Origin: Cladorrhinum sp. PSN259
Lineage: Eukaryota > Ascomycota > Sordariomycetes > Sordariales > Podosporaceae
NCBI GenBank assembly: GCA_033725935.1
Contig: MU867060.1
Location: 1,454,922 to 1,518,921, forward strand
Direction of reading: 5' to 3'
DNA: 64,000 nucleotides
The notes beneath the pieces are model-generated. The model saw only the letters and a list, made by a program, of their open reading frames with translations. It did no database searches and had not been told where the DNA came from. The translations under genes were made by a program, and so were the position numbers. Positions within the stretch are counted from its first letter, which is position 1. The number at the start of each line of letters is the position of its first letter. This document shows, piece after piece, positions 22,216 through 34,100 of the stretch.

Positions 22216-23553
22216 CTAATAGCTTCGTGGAAGCCCCAACACCTTCTCACCAATATAATTCAGAATCATCTCCTTGCTCACCGGGGCGATTCGAGGAACC
22301 ATGCTGTCACGAAACCACCGCTCAACATCCATCTCGACCGCATACCCCATCCCTCCGAGGGTGGTTATCGCCCTCTCGCACGCAGTAAACGCCGCCTCCG
22401 CAGCCAAATACTTGGCGGTATTGCAAGCAACGCCTACATCTTCCTGTCGAATTGCTTCATCCGTGCGGCTTGCATCGTACATGTTCGCAGCGTGGTACGT
22501 TGCCATCTTTGCGGCCTCCAATCGCATGTACGCATCCGCCAACGGGTGCGCAATCCCTTGGTTCATGCCGATGGGTCTCCGAAAAACATGCCTGTCCTTT
22601 GCGTACTCAGCTGCTTTCCCCAGGGCCGCATACCCCAGTCCCAGCGCCTCGCCGGCCAGCAAACACCTCTCGGCATTCATCCCGTGCAGAATAATCTTAA
22701 AACCTTGCCCCTCGGTGCCGATCAGAGAATCGGCTGGGATTCGGTACTGGTCAAAGAAGACTTCGTTGGCGTCCACCGCCCGCCCGCCCATCTTGTTGAT
22801 TCTCCTCATGGAGAGCCCCCCTTTTGTGCCGGTCCGATCGAGGTCGATGCAAAACAGCGACAACCCCTCGCTCGCCTTCTTCACTCTATCCAGGGGCGTC
22901 GTCCGAGCTAGCAGAATCATCTTCTTAGCTACCTGGGCGCAGGTGATCCAAATCTTTTGTCCAGTGACCTTGTACGACCCATCATCAGGCTGCTTCTTCG
23001 CCCTCGTTGACAGCCTCAGCGTGTCCAATCCCGCATTCGGCTCGGTGACGCCAAAGCACACCCTCCACTCGCCGCTGATTATCCTCGGGATTGTGGAATC
23101 CAGCTGCTTGGGGGTGCCAAAGCGAGCCAGAGGCTGGGTGGCATACACGTTTGCGTGGATGGACTGTGCGCCCGCCATGCCTGCTCCCGACTCAGAAATT
23201 GTCTGCATCATGATGGTTGCTTCGGATATTCCCAGGCCTGAGCCGCCGAGAGACTCTGGGAGGGCGATGCCGAGCCAGCCCGAGTTGGCGAGGGCGGCGT
23301 GGAAGTCGGCTGGGTCCTGCGCGGTCTGGTCGAGAGATCGCCAGTAGCTGTTGGGGAATTTGTCACAGACTTGGAAGATGGCATCTCGGACGGTGATTTG
23401 TGTCTGGGTGAAGTTGGCGAGTGACATTAGATGAAGATTGGGGATGGTAGTTGAGAAGGAGTGGTGGTGGTGGTGAGGGTGAGCTTGGTGCCCGAGGAGG
23501 CGAGATGCCCATGGTCGTCGACTCCGAACAAGACGCATATGTTTGGATGACAT
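22216..23553 (-). CDS. mitochondrial acyl-CoA dehydrogenase
   Basis: A single exon of 445 residues. The Arg/His-rich N-terminus (MRLVRSRRPWASRLL) is a likely mitochondrial presequence; a start at the internal Met 43 would remove it. FAD and substrate motifs of the family are present: GWLGIALPESLGGSGLG, FGVTEPNAGLD, VTGQKIWIT, and the C-terminal GGMGYAVEMDVERWFRDS. The Glu of the usual YEGT motif is absent (APVSKEMI instead). A Glu in GMNAERCLLAG (about 295) lies where isovaleryl-CoA dehydrogenase has its base. It oxidises an acyl-CoA to a 2-enoyl-CoA; chain type is unknown. Divergent from the dehydratase at 23785. Confidence 0.92.
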   Translation of the reverse strand: MSSKHMRLVRSRRPWASRLLGHQAHPHHHHHSFSTTIPNLHLMSLANFTQTQITVRDAIFQVCDKFPNSYWRSLDQTAQDPADFHAALANSGWLGIALPESLGGSGLGISEATIMMQTISESGAGMAGAQSIHANVYATQPLARFGTPKQLDSTIPRIISGEWRVCFGVTEPNAGLDTLRLSTRAKKQPDDGSYKVTGQKIWITCAQVAKKMILLARTTPLDRVKKASEGLSLFCIDLDRTGTKGGLSMRRINKMGGRAVDANEVFFDQYRIPADSLIGTEGQGFKIILHGMNAERCLLAGEALGLGYAALGKAAEYAKDRHVFRRPIGMNQGIAHPLADAYMRLEAAKMATYHAANMYDASRTDEAIRQEDVGVACNTAKYLAAEAAFTACERAITTLGGMGYAVEMDVERWFRDSMVPRIAPVSKEMILNYIGEKVLGLPRSY

Positions 23554-23784
23554 GACTGGATCAGGATATTGAATGATTCCGTCCTTTCTCTTTTTGGAGA
23601 TGTATTGAAATCTTTATAGTTGGACGTGAGGTCCCACCCTATACTGGGGCACGTCCGGGTATTGTTTACCCCGCGCAACGACCCATCTCCAACCATCAAC
23701 CAAGATCCACAACACCAACAACAGCAAATGCCATTCATCCTTCCATTATTTCACTACTGACTTTCCCATTAATTTTTTCTGAAG
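23554..23784. promoter_or_regulatory. compact divergent promoter of the acyl-CoA pathway pair
   Basis: Only about 230 bp separate the start codons of the acyl-CoA dehydrogenase and the hotdog dehydratase. This suggests co-regulation. It contains ACAACAACAACAGC-like tracts but no specific site is claimed. Confidence 0.5.
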
Positions 23785-25044
23785 ATGAGGGCCTCTCTGC
23801 ATATCACTCTCGGCTCATTGCCTCGGCATCCCCCTCCTCTCCGGGCATGCTCCCACGCCGGAGCTACACTCTTACACCGGCCCTTTTCGACAACTCGGCT
23901 CCATGCCAGCGCTCCCGAAACAACAGCAGAAGAGGCAGCCAAACAGCTGCTCGAAAAATTCGGAAACAAAACATTCCGCCAAAAACAAATCCTGGACGGC
24001 AACCAGCTTCAAAAACTCTGCATCACCCTGAACCGTGATTCGCAGCCGCCACCGTATCCTTCTAACAGCACAGAAATAGTATCCTCCCGCGCCCCCGCAA
24101 ACGGTACACCGATTCCGCAAGGCTATCATCTAATCTACTTCACCCCTTGCATCCTCGAAGAACATTTAGGACCGGACGGCTCAGACGCAACATTCAACCC
24201 GTCCCCTCCCTTCTCCCGCCGCATGTGGGCCGGAGGCTCAATGAAGTGGTACAACGACAAACCCCTGAAAGTAGGCGACGAGGTCGAAGAGGTCACCCGT
24301 ATTGCTTCAGCCGTCGCCAAGAAGAGCAAGAGCCGAAACTCTGCCAATGGCGGTGGCGACGACATGGTCCTAGTAGACGTTGAAAAGTCCCTGTTCGACT
24401 CTGACAGGAACCTGTGTCTCGTCGATCGGCGGTCCTGGATTTTTCGGAAGCCTCTAGCTACTCTTTCTCAGCCCTCACCCGATTATTCCACCTCCAGAAA
24501 CTCTTCTCCACCGGAATCATATAAAACAGAAATCCGGGACGACCCTGATAAGGGTATCAGACACTTTAGGTTCTCCCCCGTCTCGCTTTTTCGCTTTTCC
24601 GCTCTGACTTTCAACGCCCACATGATTCACTACAACGAAGCCTGGACGAGGCAGAGAGAAGGTCACCCGAACGTCGTAGTGCACGGTCCGCTGAACTTGA
24701 TTAACGTCGTGGACTTTTGGCGAGATTCTTTTTCGTCTCACAAAAAGGTCGGGACGGAGCACAAAGCGATGATGGAGCAGCTGTCACAACATGAAGTGAC
24801 GGTGACGTATCGAGCTCTTGCGCCCATTTACGCCGGGGAAAGATTCACCATGGAGATGTCGACGCCTCCTAGGGTTGGAAAAGAAGAAGGACACGACAAT
24901 GATGGCAGAAACGTTATTGCTGTGAAGAAGAAGAAAAAAACTGTTGGAGAAGACCGGGTGGGGGAGGTGGAGGAGGAGGTGGTGTGCATGACTGCTGAGA
25001 TTGCCTGGGTACTACCGGGACCTGCCCCCGGCATCAATGATTGA
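23785..25044 (+). CDS. mitochondrial hotdog dehydratase/hydratase (HTD2 / mesaconyl-C4-CoA hydratase-like)
   Basis: A single exon of 419 residues with a presequence-like N-terminus (MRASLHITLGSLPRHPPPLRAC..FSTTRL). An N-terminal hotdog half carries RRMWAGGSMKWYNDKPLKVGDEVEEVTRI, the FAS1-type dehydratase pattern. The C-terminal half has FRFSALTFNAHMIHYNEAWTRQREGHPNVVVHGPL, the MaoC-like active-site pattern (Asn-His..Tyr). This double-hotdog layout is shared by fungal HTD2-like and mesaconyl-C4-CoA hydratase-like proteins. A long Lys-rich insert near the C-terminus is unusual. With the divergent acyl-CoA dehydrogenase it could supply two successive steps, but the substrate is unknown. Confidence 0.88.
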   Translation: MRASLHITLGSLPRHPPPLRACSHAGATLLHRPFSTTRLHASAPETTAEEAAKQLLEKFGNKTFRQKQILDGNQLQKLCITLNRDSQPPPYPSNSTEIVSSRAPANGTPIPQGYHLIYFTPCILEEHLGPDGSDATFNPSPPFSRRMWAGGSMKWYNDKPLKVGDEVEEVTRIASAVAKKSKSRNSANGGGDDMVLVDVEKSLFDSDRNLCLVDRRSWIFRKPLATLSQPSPDYSTSRNSSPPESYKTEIRDDPDKGIRHFRFSPVSLFRFSALTFNAHMIHYNEAWTRQREGHPNVVVHGPLNLINVVDFWRDSFSSHKKVGTEHKAMMEQLSQHEVTVTYRALAPIYAGERFTMEMSTPPRVGKEEGHDNDGRNVIAVKKKKKTVGEDRVGEVEEEVVCMTAEIAWVLPGPAPGIND

Positions 25045-25466
25045 CGGAGCTGATAACAGGGAGAGGGAGGCGATTTAAAGGGGAATGATTTTGCCGTCTT
25101 TTAAACTAAATTTGGTATTATTCAACAAATTTGGGCGTCAATTTATTATCGTCTTTAAACTTCAGAGGCTGTGAGTGAAGAACTCGAGCTCACACCTTCA
25201 AAAGTAAGATTGAATTTGAATTCAACTTTAATCTTGCTTTTGAGTCTCCCATTGTTAAGCCTTTGTGAAAAGTCAAAATTTCGCTTACGCTCGAGGGACT
25301 AGACGACCGGTATAAAACAGAGTTCTGAGTGCCCAGAGCAGAATTGAGTACATGAAGCGTGGAAAGTCTGTTAAGCTTATAATCATGAATCTTATCATTC
25401 TAGGCCCTTTCTGAACCCTTTTTATTGCCCACATAGTACCAGTACATAACAAACGGCATCCACCAT
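25045..25466. other. convergent spacer containing a palindrome
   Basis: The 420-bp spacer between convergent genes is AT-rich and contains the inverted repeat at 25199-25242. No gene is supported. Confidence 0.5.
25199..25242. repeat. 44-bp near-perfect palindrome
   Basis: Two 22-nt arms (starting CAAAAGTAAGATT and ending AATCTTGCTTTTG) meet at a central GAATTC with no spacer, with three to four mismatches. It could fold as a hairpin in transcripts of either convergent gene. It may be a foldback relic or a 3'-end structure. Confidence 0.7.
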
Positions 25467-28450
25467 TCAAACAACAAACTTATCACTCTCCACCCTCTTT
25501 TGATTTCCCGATGTATTTCCAGCCCTACGCCTCGCCTGCTCGGCCTCGATCGTCTTCCAAAACATCTTGGTATCCCTCACCAATCTCACCCGCTGAATTT
25601 CTTCCTCCATCTGGCGAACCTTGCGCACGCGCTCCTCGTTGAGCTTCCTGTAGTTTCGCGCCGTAGTCCCAAACGAAGTAGGCTGGAGAATAGCAATGCG
25701 AGTCATAACCCACTTGGTAGGGACCTTGATGCAGTAAAGCAAAAGTGCAAGAGAGAACTTGTCAAACGCCAGCAACAAGGAGATGAAGATGATAATGGCC
25801 GAGATTCCAACTTTGAAATTGTCAGTTGAGTCAAATCGAAAAAGAAAGGTAAAGTATCAACTCACAAACATAATACAGCTCCTCTGCAAGAGTGCCGAGA
25901 CCTATTCTGTAATCTTGAATGTTCATACCAAAGACTGAGGTGATGAAGCCAAGTGGTAACTAAAAAGCGTCAGAAGGTTGGCACAAATCTTCACTAACGC
26001 GGCCGGTACTTACAAAGATGATACTGAGCACGGAAAACAGCATGATGGACTTGCCCTGGTTGGACTGTTCGACACTATTCGCGACTGCTTCCCAAGCCGA
26101 GATTATACCAGAGTACTTGTTCTTGGTCTCAAGCAAATCCTCGAGACGTTCGTGGCAGTGCTTGACTGCCGCATACAAACGGTCAATCTGCTTGTACTGA
26201 TCGGAAAGAAACATTTCAGCATCATCAGCCCGTGAGAGGGTCCAGCTTGCAATTGACTTTTGCTCTTCAGGCACATCCTCGTCGTTGTGGAGCACGTCTT
26301 GCATGCGCTTGACATCTTTCAGAGCAGGCGTGTTAGGGACGCGAAGGCTGTAACTGGGGACCAAGATCCGCGCAACATTGATGTGGTACTGCTTCAGGAC
26401 CTCCTGCTGGAGTGATTTGATCTCCCTGATAATAGACAAGTCGTTGATGATGTTGTCTGTCTGCCGCAAGAGACTGGCCTCGGGGTTGATGTTGACGACT
26501 GCTTCATGTGCCTCGTGAATCTGCGCTTTGTCGGGCGAATGATAGGCGTTCCAGATCTTTTGCACCATCACCCCAAGTTCCTGACGAGCAGCAAGCTCCC
26601 TTGTTGTGACAAAGTTGATGGAATCAGAGAAAATGTAATTGAGGAGAGGCTGACGGTCTGCGAAGTTGATGTTCTCATAAAACACTCGGCAGCATACGTT
26701 AAAGATGTTGAGAGCCAGGTCGTACGCGCTACCGATATCATCTCTCTCGCTATCAAGCTGTTTTCTGATTCGGGAGTACACACCCGATGGATCACTTGTG
26801 AAGTGAGAACCCCATCGCTGGGGAAAGCTGGTGATGATGGTGTCTACAAAGTGTCAGTCGTGGACTATCTTATCTGGTATGTACTGTAAACACTTACTCT
26901 CATCCAAGACAAACAACCACAGCTGGTCAACCATCAGCAGTCGCGGAATAGCTGCTTGTCCAGTGGTGCAGTCAGAGCATTGGCACCATTTGCTGCACTT
27001 CTGTGTTGGATCCCGCTGGCCCGCAGTGGCTTTGTACACAATTTGATCCTCGTCAAGCTTGTCTGTCTCGCGGAGGAAGCTGGAATATCGGTTGAATGCT
27101 TGATGGAGGGTTCTTCGAGGATGTAGAGGTGGGTTTGCAAAGAGATATTTGCCGACAAGCTGATCATCCTCGTAAGACACCATGAGCTTAGCGATTCTGG
27201 CCGCACAGAACAGGATCCTTCCAACAACGCCACGGCGGGTGCTGGCACGCATAGTCATGGACTGAAGATGATTAGTCGAATCCATGATCGCCCTGCGAGC
27301 CAGTGATGACAGAGACGTGTTGTTAACGTGCTGGCCTTTTAGCTCGTTCTGAAACTTGTCATCAACCCGGTCTCGAATGCCGGAAGCAGTAGCATCCTTG
27401 AGTACGGCCAGTCTCGTCGCTTGCTCGACGGACTTGGCCTGCAACTCTCGTCCTTGGGCTGTTTCCCAGTGAAGATATGGTGTCTGTTTGAGAGATTAGT
27501 AACACGCAATAGTCATCATTGAAGGGCAGACTTACAAACATGCACATGGCATTGGGAGAGCTTCCACGACCAATCTTGACCATCTCGCACCCGGGACTCA
27601 TTTGGCGTGTGTGAGGGGGAGTATTCGGATCAATACCCTCTCGCGAGTGGCCACGCCAGCCAACCTGACGGAGAACCTCTTGGGTCTTGGAGCTGTTCTT
27701 GGGCCGATCAAAAAGTTCATTCCTACCGGGACGCTCCTCGTTGTAATGTCGAGAAATTGCTTCCTCAACCCACTCCATGTTGTTGGATGGAATATGAAAC
27801 CATCGTATTGTGCCCTCCTCACATGACTCCTTGAGAACACTTCGATCACCATCTTTGGCAAGCAAGTGGGACAAAGGAGTCGTCTGGTTCGGAAAGCTGC
27901 CGTCAAGCTTGGGGTGTGTGTAAGGTTCTCCATCTTTGAAGTAGACGGCGCCGGCCTGAAGTCCCTTGTATCTGTACGGCTGGCCTTTGGTATTCGAGTT
28001 GGCATTAGATTGGCCGTTGGAGAGCACTGATGCGATGTTTGGAGCCGAGAGCGATTTGTCCCCCGATTGAGAATGTGGAACATTTAGACGGCTTGTTCTG
28101 CTACTCCCCATATGAAGGCGGGAAAGTGTGGCAGCAAGAGATCGATCGGCCTTCTTCGCTTGAGGCTTGGACCTGAAGTCGGCCATGTGGTCGGCAAGAC
28201 GGCTAGTCCAGAACTCTCCATCTGGACGAGAGTCGATCTCCCCCCGTACATGTTCAACTCGAGAGAGCAAGTGGCCAATTTGGCCCCGAAGGTCCTCGGA
28301 AGCCGATGCCACATACTTCTCTCGCTCATCGAAATGAAGGCATCTGCTGAAGTGCAACAGATCGTCGTGTGGAACTGGAAGACATCGGTCTGGTTCGAGA
28401 TGCTCCTTTGGCTTTTCTACAACCACTTTGGGTGTTTCGGTCACACCCAT
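25467..28450 (-). CDS. CorA-family metal-ion transporter-like protein
   Basis: Five exons (28450-27536, 27483-26898, 26843-26014, 25959-25866, 25810-25467) with 52-55 nt introns sum to 922 residues in frame. The long N-terminal cytoplasmic part is Ser/Lys-rich and helical. Two C-terminal membrane helices are visible: SIMLFSVLSIIFVLPLGFITSVFGMN, ending in the diagnostic GMN (about residues 788-790), and YVFGISAIIIFISLLLAF. This is the CorA Mg2+ channel signature. The fungal proteins of this size are far longer than bacterial CorA, so substrate and regulation may differ. The basic coiled C-terminus (RKVRQMEEEIQRVRL) is cytoplasmic. Confidence 0.88.
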
Positions 28451-29525
28451 GTCTGCTCTTGTGGTGTTGCTGTTGTGGTTGGAGATTGGAGGAATCGGGT
28501 CTTCAGAATTGGTGAACTCAGGCCACTGGTGGGAGGGTCACTGGTGGTCTTATCTCTTGGGACAGAACCCAGGGCAGGTTCTCGCCAAAAAGCTGTGCCA
28601 CGGACTGAGTGATCATGCTGATAATAATCCAACGGGCGGTTACCCCTTCACCTATTTCTGTTCTGAATGACCGATTCTGTCGAGTATTTTCCGATTAAAT
28701 TCTTAACAATTGAGGCGCACGCGCTGTGGGTGGTGTGCAGTTGTTGCAAGTTTTTGTTGTTGGAGCTTCTCTGCCCGCATCCAATCCGTCGACGCCGCCA
28801 ACAATCTCGAGGGTGATTGTCGCTGATTGGTCCCGTCCTGGTCGTGCCTCGATTGCGTTGATGTGTGCCACATGGGTGCAGTCTTGGCAGACAACATCAG
28901 ACGTGTTATAGATATTTTGAGAAGGGCGGGGTCGCCGACACTTTGATTTTCAAACATCAAGATTGGGGATTGGAAAGAGCCTGGAGTAAGTGGCGGCATT
29001 CCGAAATGTCCATTCCCTGTCGGCTGACACAGTTGGAGGCACAGATATGTGATCAGTGAACTGACGGCCTGCTGAAAAGTTTTCCAGGCAGCTACGTGAA
29101 CATTGACCACACATGTACCTTTCAGACGGGAGTATACGTCGAACAAAATAACATCATTAAAGATAAAGCAAACTATCTACTATCAGGCCTCTCTTCTGTA
29201 TGATTATTTATGCACTTCACTCGCCGTTCTGAGATTGCTCTGTGGAATTTGCGTGCATTCTGACATTCCCCGTCCTCGTTGTTCACTTCCTTACTCGAAT
29301 TTATCAAAGGTTCAAATCTAATGGGTCTTTATGAGCTGTCTGGGCGGTTGACTCGGTGCCGAGGCTCGCCTGGTTCCCTGCATCGTTGCTTTGGTTTGTT
29401 GAAGTGGAAGGAACGTAGGAGGAGGTGGTGGGGTGTTGGGCGAGTCCCGTCTTGGAATCCAAGTCAGCAGGTTTTCAATGACACAAGAAGCCTCGATACC
29501 CGGCGGAAAGTGCAAAGGGGCTTTC
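28451..29525. other. spacer upstream of the CorA-like gene
   Basis: About 1.07 kb between two minus-strand genes. A 147-codon minus-strand frame (28703-29146) has no recognisable features and is not supported. It presumably contains the CorA-like promoter and the amidoligase 3' UTR. Confidence 0.45.
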
Positions 29526-31189
29526 TTACAGATTGGCCGAAACCTTCTCCCCGTCTTCACCGTCACTCTCTGCACAATCCCAGCCCGTGTTTTCCCAAAA
29601 GTCTACTGGTCGCACTCCAGGTTCCCAGCAATTCTCCCTCGTAACCTTGGCTTCGAACGGCCCAAACACATCTTTTGGAACACCCAAATCTTCCATAAGT
29701 TCACGGAATTCTTGACCCATTTGCGCTCCTCGTTCCTTGCCGGCTGAGAGCTGGCTAGTACCATTGCCGATTCTCTGCAGTACGCCACGAAGAGATCTCT
29801 CGTAACGGTCATCCGACCTCAAGACGGCGAGCTCAACAATCCTGGCACATATGACGACCCAGTTTGCAGCGAGGCTAGCATCGATAGTCCCCTCCATAAA
29901 TCGAAACTCCATCGTTCTCGGATTGATGCGAGATCGATTGTCTTCAAGCCCAAACATACTAAAGTTGAGCCCAAGCCTTCGATATCTCCGATATTTGCCG
30001 GACAACAACTTGCCGAGCGATCGATGAGAGTCTCTCTTCCATATTTCTTGAAAGATCTTGAGTTCTCTGGCAGGCATAGACGGCTGAGCTGCAATGGCTC
30101 GAACAATTTGAGCATCCGGGATACCGAGACCATCTTGGGTCAAGATCAGATCGGTTGCTGAGCCTGTCACTCCGCTCACAGCCACTCCAAGTCGGCTGTT
30201 TGTCGTCTCAAAACCCCAAGTCCAGATGTTGTGATAGTTGTTGGACTTTGGATCCCGGATGCTGCGCAAGGTCTTCTCAGCTGGCCAGGCAAGCGTTGCT
30301 AGCCTCTGAAGAGTCTCCAAGGTGAAGGCTTGGTTGTCTTCACGGCCAAGATGAATGTGTGTATCACAGGTATAATTTGCAACAACTCGATAGCTTGACA
30401 GCAAGGTATTCAGCACACCCTTGATACGATCGCGGGTCCCGGGATCAGTAGCGAGATACTTGTGAGATATGATCTCGACTGTCGTCCAGACGTATCCCTC
30501 AATTGAAAGCTCATTTTCTCTCGGTTCAGGGGAGCCTGCCTTCTTCACAATCCAATGTGAATCCCAGAAGTGTCTCTCCTTTTTCCCGTTTGCCTTGATG
30601 ACCTCGCTGGTCACGGCAGGCTCACCAGCGACACTACGTATCGTCTGAGCAATCAGGGCATTTGCCAGTCCCGAGATAGCACTTGGATTGCTAGGGTCCG
30701 GTACCCGCTGAATAGGGCGCGGGTCATGAGGAGCGGGATCGACGGCATCGGGAGCCAGGAACGGAAAGATGTACTTGACCTCGATCGCGACTGTGACATC
30801 CTCGGGTCGGTCGACGTAGGGCGCGGGGTGGACTTGCATACTCTCGGGACTGATGCTGGAGGCGGAGGATGTCCGGGAAGGAAGATCAGCCACGCTCACG
30901 GCGAGTGATTCCGAGTCGGTAGTATTGCTCTGGGAGTGGAGAACCACGTCGACAGGCTGGCTAGCGTCATAGGTGAATAAGTATGGGACTTGCCCAGACG
31001 CTAGGTCATCGTCCAGAAACTTGTATTGGGGTCATTAGACGTGTTAGCAAACAAAGGCAAATGAGTACCGCTGACACCCACATGGCTCGGGACATGGCTT
31101 ATACCCACCTGGTTGACATTGGAAGAAGAGGCAGCATTGAATGAAACCACAGCCCATGGTTCCGTCGAGCCGATAATATTTCCCATCAT
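29526..31189 (-). CDS. putative amidoligase-family protein
   Basis: A short first exon (31189-31109, starting MMGNIIGS) is joined over an 89-nt intron with a GCTAAC branch site to 31019-29526, giving 524 residues. The frame is open far upstream of the first Met in the long exon, which supports the added exon. The core begins VTVAIEVKYIFPFL, followed by the amidoligase landmarks TCDTHIHLGRED, TLETLQRLATLAWPAEKTL, YRRLGLNFSMFGLED, and TMEFRFMEGTIDASLAANWV. The family is a distant relative of glutamine synthetase-like ATP-dependent ligases and is predicted to form amide bonds to proteins or peptides. The fungal substrate is unknown. The C-terminus is acidic. Confidence 0.82.
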
Positions 31190-34100
31190 ATAGTCTACCT
31201 GCCGTGACCCGTGACTGCCAGCAGACAACTTCAAGTTACTTAACACGGTACCGAGGATGCAGAACGTGTTTGGCTCAGGTTTTCAAGACGGCTCCGCAAG
31301 AATGTTGGTAGCGTTACGTGCATGTAAACCTCACAGAATGATTACAGTGTCAATAGGTGAGCGGAATTTTCAGACGGAAGAGCCTCGGAGATCGGACGTC
31401 AGTGGAACAGCAATTTATGACAAGTTGACTTTTCCTTACCAACATTCGGCACTAATTCACCCAAATGGAACCCAAGGCTTTCTCTCATTCCTTTTCAGAA
31501 CTCGATAGTCTCAAGAAGCGTGAAACATGGGAAGACGACAAGATCACAAGCACGCAGGCTGACCGTGTAACCCAAGACGAGAAGTGGGGGGTAAAGGAAG
31601 GCCAGAACGATACCCACGTCTAAATACCGGATCAAACCGCGAGTGGCCGGCAACAGACTGGAGGAGCAAACGACCATTACATATCTCATTAGAGAGACCT
31701 GAGGGAATATCTCCACCCAGGCCCAGGCCCCAGTCGAATTTACAAGCGAACTTGGCTGGGCCTTTTGGGAGGGGAGGAGGGGGCGTGGCCCGAATAAGCA
31801 ACAAAAGATACCCAAAAGGGGGTGCATCCATATTGTGGTTCGCCTGACCACCTGCAGAGCTGATACATCGCTAGACTGGACCAACTTTGTTCGTTTTTGG
31901 GCGCGGCCCGGGTGCTGTCACTTTATTGCCCGAAATCTGACTTGTTGAACGAAACACGTTGGGAAATGTTCAGCAGAATCTCAGGCTCGCACCGCACCCC
32001 AGGTCGATCCGAGTTTGCCGTTTTTCTCTCGGCGCTTCCCATGAATTTCGTGTGATGGCGACAATCCCTGGTCAACGGCCCTTCTGGGGCTTCGGGATGT
32101 CGGGAATAATGACCCGCAGGTCAGCATCAAAGCGTGCAGAGCCATGGTTGTCACAGCGGTCAAGTCCACCAAATTCACCGACCAGGAGGCTCCTGCTACG
32201 AGGGCTTACATACCGGGGTTGACTCAAAACCCATGGACCCCAGGACCAGCTTCAATGGATGCACACCGAGGGGTAACCTGGAAAACACATTCGCCAATTA
32301 CGCCACACCCGCACACCCACACAATTGCACCAACTGCAATGCGAATACTTTGCAATTGCGCATACTGGACCTCGGCATGTTGGCATTTTACTCAGTAGCC
32401 TAGCACCCAATGGCCTCCATCCAGGCTTTGTTGTATATAGGTGTTATGTCTTAGGGCCGTATACTAACAAGTGTTCCAGTAGGTGTGCCGGTATGTGGTA
32501 TGCTACTATTTGTGTGTGAGTGTAGCTTTTCCGCATTGCACCGCGCGCAAGTCTGTGGGTGGAAGAGCAAGAGCGCCATGGAATATGGCTGCAGTTGGCA
32601 CCATAATTCTGGGAGCTGCACTGCCAAAATGGTTATTTTTTTATTTTTTTCAACTCTGAATACACCCTAGCGTGTTGATTTCTTGAAGTTGCCAACTTTG
32701 ATTCTGGGTTTTGAGTTACCCCGGTATGTAAGCCCCCGTATCTCCCGAACATCCTTCGCCCGCCCCCATGTCCGTCCTATCATTAAACCAACCACCTCCC
32801 CCGTGCCCCTGCTCTTCTAGCCCCAGTCTCGCGCCTCATCACGTATGGAACAGGGGTGGATTAGCATATTCGTGGGGGGATATCATGAAAATTTGATCCT
32901 GGTTTAGAAAAGAAGGATCATCAAGATCCCGCACAATCCAGGTCCTGACCTTTTCTGCCAAGAGAGGGAGGGGCGTCAACAAAGAATACAACAAGGGTGT
33001 GTAACACAGAGTCTGGACGTGGGATTACCCTACATAGGGTAAACCGACAATTGGATCTGGGGTTATACAATTACAGAGGGCAGGAGAGATTGGGCGGGAT
33101 GGTCCCAGATGGCATGGGATGGTACGAGATAGGGTGCGACGGCAATCGTTCAGCCCGTCTGCAGACTCACCATCAGTTGATGTGCTGCACTGTGCGATCA
33201 TTCTTCTGGTGCACACACACCAGAACATCTCCATCCGCCACATACCCCTCTGCGGACGGGACCGCACTTGCTTGCCAGTTTGGAAGATATTACTGTCTGT
33301 CGTCTAATGCCGTGCCGGCCGGTTCTCGTCTACCCGTTTTCTCTCTCTCCTGCCTTCAACGTGTCTGCCATGTAACCGTAGGATTAATTTTCCTTCCCGT
33401 TGGCTGTTGACTGGCTCATGCGAGAGGGCGGGGGGGGAGAAACCCGGGGCTGTCGGAATCAAACCTCGGCAGATCATATGATGGCACTGTGTGCCGATGG
33501 AATCCAACTTTGGAGAGCTTTTGGATTTGCTGTCAAGAACTACGGTATATTGGCCCAAAAATTCAAGAGGGGGCCGAATCGGGAGAGCTCTGCGTTATCA
33601 AAAAGAAAAAGAAAAAGAAAAAGAAAAAAGGAGAAAAAAGGGGATTCCGGTGATGGGCATAAGAAAAGAAAGAAAAAAAGAAAGTATGTCTTGCTTTTTT
33701 TCCCACCCCGCAACCTCAATTCTTCAAGCGCCACCGGATTCTTTTTCTTTACCATGATTGGCACTGTGTGTGTGTCAAATTTTGTTCTTGTGTAACGGGA
33801 CTCTACTCTTCGGGTGACGTACCTAGGCCGCACTTCTCCTGCCGATGACAAGTTCTTTCTTCCATGATGATGGACTTTTTTTTTTTTTCGGAGAGATTAT
33901 GCAACTGCTTTCTCCACATACGTGCATACACATAATATATATAGATAACGTCGTCGGTATTTGCTGAGGATGCATGATGACGGCTGCAAATAACCTAATC
34001 TGGAACATTGAACACAAAGAACCAAAAAAAAAAAAAAGCAAGCCGTCCCTGCGCCGATGGATCTGACTACATAGGTGTCACGACAGGATTACAGGCGCAA

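Noticed and set aside
22274..23347. 357-codon plus-strand frame
   Set aside because: It is the antisense shadow of the acyl-CoA dehydrogenase gene, which has clear family motifs.
28703..29146. 147-codon minus-strand frame
   Set aside because: No conserved features, no signal or domain; probably 5' sequence of the CorA-like gene.
33400..33795. 131-codon Lys-rich plus-strand frame
   Set aside because: Driven by an AAAAAG purine tract; no homologous pattern.
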